NCBI GenBank assembly: GCA_016207885.1
Contig: JACQZE010000030.1
Span: 1-64,000 of the forward strand
Length of the DNA: 64,000 nucleotides
Source: Nitrospirota bacterium
GTDB taxonomy: Bacteria > Nitrospirota > Thermodesulfovibrionia > UBA6902
Direction of reading: 5' to 3'
A program made the position numbers and the translations under genes. Under the pieces are notes generated by a model that was not told the DNA's origin, did not search any database, and saw nothing but the letters and a program-made list of their open reading frames with translations. Of the stretch, positions 1-9,200 are shown piece by piece (the stretch's first letter is position 1; the number at the start of each line of letters is the position of its first letter).

Positions 1-496
1 CGGTATGGGGCAGCACAGGCAACGGGTGTTCAGCATGTCACACTACAGCGATAGGCGCAACCGGCCCGGCAACTGGCGGCCATGCGTTGCATGCCGAGAC
101 TACCTGTACGCTCTGTCATAACGCAGGCACAACATCAGCAACCAAGCCGTCAACTGAACATGCTGACGGAGACATAGACACGAACAATGTAGGTTATACA
201 GACAACAAGGTTAAGGGCAGCGTATACACAACCTGTTCAACAGCAAGCTGTCATGCTGACGTGTACGCTTCAGGGACAGTAGCTACGCCGGTATGGGGCA
301 GCACAGGCAACGGGTGTTCAGCATGTCACACTACAGCGATAGGCGCAACCGGCCCGGCAACAGGCAGCCACAGCGCTCACATGTCTGCTACTGTTAAGGT
401 TAACGGCAGCAGCATCGTCTGCGTCAACTGCCATAACGCAGGTACAACATCAGCAACCAAGCCGTCAACTGAACATGCTGACGGAGACATAGACAC
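1..496 (+). repeat. Internal DNA duplication in cytochrome A
   Basis: Bases 1-73 recur without a mismatch at 289-361, and bases 117-181 recur at 432-496 with one mismatch. The two copies differ by an extra 27 bases between the matching blocks. Each unit encodes a CX2CH plus CX4CH haem pair. Near-identity at the DNA level points to recent duplication or gene conversion of a haem module. Confidence 0.85.
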
Positions 497-1979
497 ATTA
501 GCCAGCGTCGGCTATACTGACAACAAGGCTAAGGGCAGCATATACACAACATGTTCAACGGCAAGCTGTCATACAAACGGTCAGGATGCCAGCGGTACAA
601 CAATTACGCAGAAGGTAACGGCAACATGGGGCACTCCAGCCACTTGTACAACATGCCATGATTTTAATGGTTCAATGCAGCCTACAACAGCCAATCATAC
701 AACTCATATAACACGCACAGGCGGCACATGTGTCCAGTGTCATGATGTTTATGGAGATAACACAACAGAGCCTGATCTTAATTCACCTGTTCATATCAAT
801 AATATAATCAACGTTGCACAGGGTGGAGTTGTATCCTTCGGTTATAATGGTGACAGTTCAGGCACAGGAAATCACGCGCCGGGATATGGTTACGGATCAT
901 GTTCAACGGTCTCCTGCCACGGCGGCGGGGCCACAAGGACATGGGGACAGATGGGTGATTCATGTACAGACTGTCACTCAAATCTTGGCGGGCCCACAGG
1001 CGGTGACAGGGGTCATGCATTCCATGTTCAGACAGCATATGTCGGTGCGATCACAACCAGTTCCTATGGTGACTATACCGTTAATAACTGGTACTCATAC
1101 AGCAATACTGGCGGAACTCCTGACATAGGTTGCGGATATTGCCACCCCCAGTCAGATGCTACACATAATAATGGAGTTGTTAATTTGAACTTCGCTTCAT
1201 CTGACACAGGAGCAACAGGTACATTGAAGGCAAAGAATGGCTCTGAGAGCTACTCACAGGCTCAGCGTTCAAGTGTGACCTGCTCAAGCGTATACTGTCA
1301 CAGTGACGGATTTGCAAATCCCGGATATGGGTATAAGACATCTCCTGAGTGGTTTGCAGGTAACTTTGTCGGCGACAAGTGTGATGACTGTCACGGTAAT
1401 TCGCCGACCAGTAATTCACATGACAGCCATGTCGTTGGTATACATTATGCAGGTATATACACCGGTTCAACAGGCCTTGCAAATACTTCCGGAACTGCGA
1501 ATACAAACTCACATGGCAGCTCTACTTATTCAACAACAATAAGCTGCAGCACATGTCATAATAACACTGTGACACAGACTGCAAATGCCGGAAATAATAC
1601 ATGTACAATATGTCATACTGATACTAATACACCGGCAACCGGCAACGAGTTCGCTGTTATATACGCATCCGCTACAACACATGTTAACGGAACGCCAGAT
1701 GTAGCGTTCAATGCGATTAATGTAAAGTCAAAGGCTCAGGTACGTGATAATATAACAACTATAACTGATCTCAATCAGAGCTGGAACAGGGCAGCTTCCG
1801 GGGTATCTTATAAAGCTGCTGGTGCATATGACCAGGCGAATATCGCTCTTAATACACCTACAATGTTTGACAATATTACAAACACATGTTCAACTGTCGC
1901 CTGTCATAACGGTAACTCGGTTAAATGGGGTGACACAGGTGTAACCTGTAATAACTGTCACACGGATTTAACAAAATAA
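1..1979 (+). CDS. Giant multihaem c-type cytochrome A (5' end cut by window edge)
   Basis: The reading frame is open from base 3, so the start and signal peptide lie upstream. The visible 658 residues hold 17 haem-attachment motifs: twelve CX2CH and five CX4CH (for example CSTASCH, CSSVYCH). CX4CH and CX2CH largely alternate, as in the CxxxxCH...CXXCH family first described in Geobacter. Between motifs the protein is rich in Gly, Ser, Thr and Asn, typical of secreted cytochromes with little secondary structure. The last 300 residues resemble the C-terminus of the next gene (shared AQVRD and CHNG segments), so the two are paralogues. It is followed 11 bases later by the next cytochrome gene. 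A role in periplasmic or extracellular electron transfer is inferred; the redox partner is unknown. Confidence 0.9.
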   Translation, partial: VWGSTGNGCSACHTTAIGATGPATGGHALHAETTCTLCHNAGTTSATKPSTEHADGDIDTNNVGYTDNKVKGSVYTTCSTASCHADVYASGTVATPVWGSTGNGCSACHTTAIGATGPATGSHSAHMSATVKVNGSSIVCVNCHNAGTTSATKPSTEHADGDIDTLASVGYTDNKAKGSIYTTCSTASCHTNGQDASGTTITQKVTATWGTPATCTTCHDFNGSMQPTTANHTTHITRTGGTCVQCHDVYGDNTTEPDLNSPVHINNIINVAQGGVVSFGYNGDSSGTGNHAPGYGYGSCSTVSCHGGGATRTWGQMGDSCTDCHSNLGGPTGGDRGHAFHVQTAYVGAITTSSYGDYTVNNWYSYSNTGGTPDIGCGYCHPQSDATHNNGVVNLNFASSDTGATGTLKAKNGSESYSQAQRSSVTCSSVYCHSDGFANPGYGYKTSPEWFAGNFVGDKCDDCHGNSPTSNSHDSHVVGIHYAGIYTGSTGLANTSGTANTNSHGSSTYSTTISCSTCHNNTVTQTANAGNNTCTICHTDTNTPATGNEFAVIYASATTHVNGTPDVAFNAINVKSKAQVRDNITTITDLNQSWNRAASGVSYKAAGAYDQANIALNTPTMFDNITNTCSTVACHNGNSVKWGDTGVTCNNCHTDLTK

Positions 1980-1990
1980 GGTGATAGCTG

Positions 1991-4900
1991 ATGATAAATA
2001 AAAAAATAATCGATATAAGGGAAACGGTAATTAAGATGAAGACAAAAAAAGTTAATACATTAGGGATGATGCTAATTGTTCAAACAATGCTTTTGGCTGT
2101 TTTCTTTACCGGTGCGGCTATTGCCGCAGTTCCCGATTCCCCTGCCGGAGTTACTCAGTATAAAACAAATGGAGTGACTGTCATACCACAAGGCGGAACG
2201 ACTGAAGAGGTCACTGTCAGGGTATTTGCTACAATTAGTGATCCTGACTTAGACAATGTTCAGCTCCAGGTTGAGTTTATAGAAAGTGCGAACACTTTTG
2301 CTAATGCGCCAAATTGCAACAGTCCTTATGTATTAAGCGGAGATGACGCAACAGCACCCTGCTCCGGCCTTGTAGTTGGTAAGTTATATAAATGGCAGGC
2401 AAGAGTTAGTGACGGCACAGGCACAAGCGCATGGGTTCAGTTCGGAGGCTCAGATCCTGATGTCACTGTTTCTTATAACCGTCTAATTCACAACAGCACC
2501 ACGGTTGGCAACTCTACAGAAGGAACATGGGGCGTAGCCGGCGGGAAATACGGTGAGTTCGTATGCGCGACCTGCCACACAAAAGCTGGTTCAACTACAA
2601 ATATAAAGATGATAAGGCAAACCATTACTTCTCCAAACGCCTCTGATACATGGCCTAACGGCAGTACAATTACGAATCCTATAAGCTTTATGGTGGCAGA
2701 CGGTATAAACACAGATATGGGTGATACATCCGCAACCGGTGGATGGACCGGCGTCTGTAACGTTTGCCATAATAATAATCCTTTAGATCACACGCATTAT
2801 ACATATAATTCTTCTGACGGCCATAATGCAGGAATGGATTGTAGTGAGTGCCATTTTCACTCAAAGGCATTTGCTGTTGGATGTACTGACTGCCATGGAC
2901 AGCCTCCTGTTGATTTAGGGACAATGGTAAGTATTCCCGGGACAACAAGCTCAACTACACCCGGGGCTCATAATTTACACGTAAATACAAAATCATTTGT
3001 ATGTGATACATGTCATTACAATAATGTTCCTTCAGGCGCACATAATAACGGCGGGTCACGTGATATATCAATCGGCTTTTATATAGCAAGCGGCACTATT
3101 CAGGGCGGTAATTATGACGGCCAGTCAGGTGTAGGATATGATGCTTTAACCACAAGCGCCGCTACTACCGTAAGTGCTACAGGGGCCAAGACATGCACAG
3201 TTTACTGTCATAGTGCAGCCCAGTCTGCTGACGGTAATTCACTTTTTAATAGATGTAGCAAACTCATATACTTCAGGCGGTGCTCCCGGCAATGGTTATG
3301 GAACATGTACGGCCGCTGTCTGTCATAATGACGGCACCACTAATTCTCTGAGTTCTCCAATATGGGGAACCACTGTAGCGCAGTGTTCGCAATGTCATGG
3401 CGCTGTTCCAACAACAGGCAGCCATACTACGCACCTTACAGAAAAGGTAAACGGCAGTTACATCGCTTGCGGAAACTGTCATAAAGATGCGGTGCAGTCA
3501 GTGTCACCGCCTTCTGACCCTGACCATCTTGATGGAAATGTAGATGTAAAAGATTCAACAGATGGTGACCTTGGCTATCCTTCTAATGTAGCCAAACATG
3601 CTTCAGGTTCAGGATATTCATCATGTACATTAGCAACATGTCATTCAAGTGCATATGGTTCCGGTACGGTCACTACGCCGGTTTGGGGAACGACTTCCAA
3701 CTGCGGATCATGCCATGCAATCGATGTAAATGGAGCGCCTGCAACCGGAAGTCATAATAAGCATCTCGCATCCAGCGCATTATGCGGTAACTGCCATGAC
3801 GGCACTGTAAAGGATACAAGCGGCGGTACAGCGCATATCGACGGCGACATTGATGTTACAAATAACTATGCGTCAAATGTTGCAAAGCATGCTGCAGGTT
3901 CAGGATACTCATCATGCTCTACTATATACTGCCACAGCAACGTTCAAGCTCCGGGCGGAGCTTCAGGCGCTACAATATATGCAACGCCTACTTGGGGCGC
4001 AGGTGCCATGACCTGCTCAAGCTGTCATACAGATATGTCAACAACAGAAGATTTAACTCTTGGCACACATAAGAGGCACACAAATACGCCGGGTGTCGCT
4101 CAATTTTCATGTTCAATGTGTCATGGTGCCGGATACTCACCGACTACTGTAACTTATCCGCCTCATGCTAACGCTAATATTGATCTGTCTTTCACAAGCC
4201 AGGCTGCAGGAACAACCTATTCGCAGGCAGGGTCTAATCCTCCTGGCAATGGTTACGGAACATGTTCAACAAGCAATTGTCACGGACGCGGAACCAAGAA
4301 CTGGGGTGCATCCTCAGCGTCTCCAACATGTGAGAAATGCCATGGTTCAGCTGCTACGGCACAGGCAGGCTTGGGCTTTAAAGATACTGCAGGAAGCACA
4401 GGCAGCGTATATGCCGGCACACACGTTTCACATCTTTCAGCTACTCATAACTATTCTATTCCTATTACATGTGATAAGTGCCATATAACACCGACAAGTC
4501 CGTCAGATGCCGGCCATAATGATACGGCAGTGCCTGCTGAACTCACTTTTGCCAGCATGGCAACACATAACAGATTAGTTGGAACAGTATATACATCTGC
4601 TATGGTGCCGACATACTCAGGAAGTCCGACCAGGCAGTGTTCAAATACTTATTGCCATGCAGGCGTTCGTGAGACCAATGACCTTGGAGATGACCTCGGG
4701 CCGCAGGGATCCGGACCGAGTCCTATATGGGGAGACCCTGCCTACCTTGGCGGTTCAGGATGTGGTAAATGCCATGGCAATCCACCTCTATATCCGCATG
4801 AGAATTACTCCTCAAACTGTACTGCTTGTCATACACATGTGGCAGGTAATAACATTGGATTTACTGATAAGACCAAGCATTTGAATGGCTCTCTGGAATG

Positions 4901-6206
4901 GGATGTGGATGCTTGTATAGATTGCCATTCGTTTGAGAGCAGCAGGCCTCTGATCGGCGCGCATGTATTGCATACCGACCCGGATTATATGCTTTCAACA
5001 TTCCAATTCGCCGGTACCGCTACAAGCGGAACGACTACGACACTTGAAGACACTTCGCAAAGCTGGGTTGATAATAGTTTGATTGGCAAGTATGTCAGGT
5101 TAAATAGCGGTTCTAATATCTATGACCAGGCTAAGGTCACTGCAAATACAGCTACAACAATAACGATTGCTGCGGCATTGCCTTTCAGTGTTGTGAATGG
5201 CGACACTTATGAAGTGCGCGCTGCCAAGCTTCTGACAGCAGGAGACTATGGTGATCCGTCCTGGATATATAACATATCATATAGAGACGGCTTCCCGAAA
5301 TATGCCTGCGGCACATGTCATCCTATGGATGATCCTACAATACGTAATAACGGCATAGTTGAGCTTGACCTGAACCCGGCGCACGCAGCGGCAGGAACGG
5401 TTAAGACAAAGAATGCTGCGACAGGGCCATATGCTGGCGGTGAATGGGTGAATCCGACCAGGGTATCGGGAACAAGCGTTATATGTAACGGAATATATTG
5501 CCATAGCAACGGATATGTTTCTTCAGCAACGAGCGCTTATGCTTTCAAGGAAACACCTAACTGGTATGATGTTACAATTACTTCAAGCGGCAGTGTTACT
5601 TCTGAGCCATGGAGTTCTTTGGACAGGTGTGCTCAATGCCATGGCAACTCTCCAAATACCGGAGGCACTGAGGGCTCGACAGCTCACGCTAAACATGTTG
5701 TGGGTGTCCACTATAAAGATCTGTTCTCCGGCACATCCGGTGAGATGAGCCAGACAGGTGCGTCAGGTGCGGCTCATGGAGATCCATTATCCTCGACAAC
5801 GATAAACTGTAGTATATGCTATAACAGCACGGTAGCAGTTTCTTACAATGACAAGAATACGCTTTGTACAACCTGTCACACTGCTTCGCCGCAGGGAACT
5901 ATGTACGTTAAGACAGATAATCTATCTCACATTAATGGAACTGTTAACGTATCATTTGCAAGCGCCACTACTATCAAGTCAAGGGCGCAGGTACGCGATT
6001 ACATTACGACAGTTAGTGAGATAAATAACAGTTGGACCAGAACAAACGGGTATAAGGCATCTAATTCATATGATATTAATAAGATAATTCCAAGTTACAG
6101 TGCCGGTACCTGTCTGACAACTGCCTGCCATAATGGCACCCCGATGGAATGGGAGAAGGCAGGTCCTCTGTCCTGTAATGCCTGCCATAAGGGCCTGGCA
6201 CAGTAG
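1991..6206 (+). CDS. Giant multihaem c-type cytochrome B, interrupted by a frameshift
   Basis: Two overlapping frames (1991-3328 and 3174-6206) read as one gene. The first starts with a signal peptide (hydrophobic stretch ending AAIAA), then a fibronectin/Ig-like domain, then six haem motifs. The second has no start or signal of its own and begins mid-domain. Together they give about 1,400 residues with 28 intact haem motifs, seven of them CX4CH and one CX3CH (CTVYCH, just before the break). One further site reads CSICY, so its haem histidine is lost. GGTGAT lies five bases before the ATG at 1991; an alternative start is 2036. The segment with RLIHNS and GEFVCATCH matches cytochrome C (RIIHNS, GEFDCMTCH), and the C-terminus matches cytochrome A. 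The break may be real, an assembly error in repetitive DNA, or a sequencing error. Confidence 0.85.
3232..3275 (+). other. Frameshift point in cytochrome B
   Basis: The upstream frame is coding-like up to the ADGN residues after CTVYCH. The downstream frame is coding-like from SYTSGGAPGNGYGTC. Moving between them requires skipping one base (or losing two). A run of five T lies at 3243-3247. In paralogues a CX4CH site is followed by a CX2CH site before the next CX4CH; here that CX2CH partner is missing, so more than one base may have gone. Confidence 0.75.
5808..5822 (+). other. Degenerate haem site CSICY in cytochrome B
   Basis: Codons TGT AGT ATA TGC TAT stand where the paralogue in cytochrome A has CSTCH. 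A single C-to-T change (CAT to TAT) removes the proximal histidine ligand. The cysteines remain. Confidence 0.85.
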
Positions 6207-6270
6207 GGTGTGATATGAAGATACGGATGATAATAATTGAAAATAGAATACAAAGTGAGGAGAGATCAGT

Positions 6271-9200
6271 ATGGGAAGGATAATATCAAATAAGGTCAGT
6301 AGCATGAACTGGATGGCAAAGATCAGTCTCGTGCTGGTCTTCACTATGTTTATAGTATTCGGAGTAAAATTTGCGTATGAAGCATATGCTGCCGGCGCCA
6401 CCGGTAAACACTATGTGATTTCAGCTGACAGCGGAACAACCGGTAATGTATCTCAATATAATGTTACTGTCGGCACTCAGTTTAAGATTCGTCTGAAGGT
6501 TTTAGATCAGGCAACCGGCGCAGGCATAACCGGGCTAACTAATACTGCTATAACATTAACATCTGCCCGAGTGAAACTGAATGGAACCGTGTGCACGATG
6601 ACCGCTGGAACTGACTTTACGAACGGCACTTTTGCTGCTGTGGGTGGCGGTGTATATGACTGGCCTATTACGATTAACACCGGCGGAACCTGCACAAAGG
6701 CAGCCGGAGATATAGCGGATTTTACGTTCCGTGTTGTCAATGCAGCGGCAGGTACAGTTGATGCTCAACGAGTCCAGGCAACACAATATGTGAAAATAAG
6801 CACTGCCGGAGTTGCAGGGGATCGTCGTTATGTTGAGATACAGCCAAGCACATACGGCGATATAACAAATGCTGCAGCCTTTAATTATCCATTTGATTTC
6901 AGATTCATAGACGCAACCGGCGTGAATTTTAACCCCGGAACCATTACGTGGGCATTAACCAGATATCGTGATAATGCTGGAACCACGCCTGCAGGTACTT
7001 GGGGGGTTACGTGTGGAGCATATGGCGCGACTACACCAGGTGCTTACCGTTGTAGTCTGAATGTCACCGGGACAACGCTTACTACAAATAATCGCTACTA
7101 TGTATATTTTTCAGCTACTAATGGTAACTATATCTCATATCAGGGATTCGGTCTTACAGCGGTTGCAGCGCAAAACAATACGCCGCTGACAAATCCGCAG
7201 TTTACCAGTCCGTCTCTCTTCGCTGTTGTTGATTCAACACCGCCTATAGTTGGCACCGTAAATGTGACTCCGATCAGCACTACATATACAACAAGCGCGC
7301 CTGTGATCACGGCATCACTTTCAGATGCTGAATCTACGGTGACCGGGTGTGAATATACAACTAACGGTGGAACATGGGTAGCAGGTGTTCTCACTGGTTC
7401 GGCTTCACCCTGGACATGTACAGCAAGCCCGACAGGCCTTACAGGTTCTCTTACAATTAATATTCGGGGAACATCCACAGGTGGAGTTGGTACCGGTACG
7501 GCAGTTCCGCTGACAGTGGATGTTACGGCTCCAACTACAACTGATGATATTGTATCAACCGCTTGGCTGTTAACAGAAAAGACCGTAACGCTTACACCGA
7601 ATGACGGTTCAGGTTCAGGTGTTACAGCGGCAACCGGCATATATGGCTGTTTCGGTGTAGGTTGTACGCCGGTAGTTCTCGGCGGGAACACCATGACGTC
7701 TAACTGCGGAGTAGATAATGAATGTGTCTATGACGTCAGATATTATTCTAAAGATAATCTCAATTGGACTGAAGCGACAAAGACGTCTGTTTACCAGGTT
7801 TGGATTGACAGAAAGGCGCCTGTAGGACTTGCCGCAACAACTCCTGCTGACGGGGCATTTGATCTGCCGACCAGCACTACAGTGAATTCTACAATTGCAA
7901 CTGATGCGGGAAGCGGTTTTGTTGACTACTATTTTGAGGTTGATACAGATGTTGGCTTTTCTGCTCCGCAGACAGGCGGGTGGCAGGCAGGCACAAGCTA
8001 TGCGCCAACACTTGCTGCCGGCCCTACATATTTCTGGCGTGTAAAGGCAAAGGATACCCTTGGAAATATACCTGCCTGGACAACGCCGCAAAGCTTTTCA
8101 ACTCTTGCTGCTTGTGTCCGGAATGATCCGACTTTAACGCTGGAGACTGATACAGGCGCTATTCAAGGGTTTATCACTACAAATGGCGGCACAAAAGATT
8201 ACATACTTACTGTGATCAATAATGATTACGGAGGATGTGGAAATACAACATTTGATCTTACGGTGTCTGATACTGACGGTGGAAATAACTTTGAGGCTCC
8301 CATATTGAGCTCATTAACTGCGACGCTTGCTCCGGGAGCTCAAACTACCAGAATCGTAACAGTGACAGCTACAGCCGGCAAGACGACAGGGCAGAGCCTG
8401 ACAAATGCAACCTATGAGGGTACCGATCCAAATCATCTGAATGTGGTTAATTCCAATAATGTTACGACCTTCATAAATGTGGTTGATTGCAATGCAAACA
8501 TACCATATCTTATCATCGGGCCTGACTCAGGTAATGTTGCTATCGGCGGTAACATTGAATATACTGTAACGGTGCAGAATACAGACACCGGATCAGGGTG
8601 TACATCAGTTATCTATAATATCAATATTGACAGTGAATCAAATGCCCCATCAACTCATTTTGATGCTTCAACGCTCAGCCTTCCGAGCAAGACGCTTAAT
8701 CCGGGGCAGAAAGGCAGTGTTACACTTACAGTGACTTCAAAGATTGGAGCTGTACTTGATCAAATCAATATCACGACTATCGGAGTAACAGCAACCGGCC
8801 ATACATCTCCTGCCGCTGCAACGGCAACAACAACAGTTGGCAACAGGATCATTCATAACTCGGTAAACACCGGCTCAACGAGGTGGTCATCATCGGGAGG
8901 ATGGGGTGTTCCGGGCGGCAGATACGGCGAATTTGACTGCATGACATGTCATACTACATCTGACGCAACTAACATAAAGAAGATCAGGAGTTCTATTGTA
9001 ACGCCTAATCCGGCATCGGGAACATTGCCAGGCGACAGCCAGCCTGTTGTCTTTACACAGATCAGCAGCAGCACAGGAGCCTCCGGAGTTTTTGGTGATG
9101 ATTCTGATACCAGTCCAAGCGGAAGGACGAGTTCTAACCGTATTTGCGAGGTGTGCCATACATATGATGCAGCGAAAGTAAATGGTGTTAATGTTCATGC

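Noticed and set aside
808-1542. Several opposite-strand and out-of-frame open frames inside the cytochrome genes
   Set aside because: They lie within high-quality haem-coding frames, have no family resemblance and are explained by the low number of stops in Gly/Thr-rich repetitive DNA.
3174-6206. A separate cytochrome gene starting at 3174
   Set aside because: The first residues are out-of-frame noise without signal peptide. The coding sequence continues cytochrome B after a frameshift.
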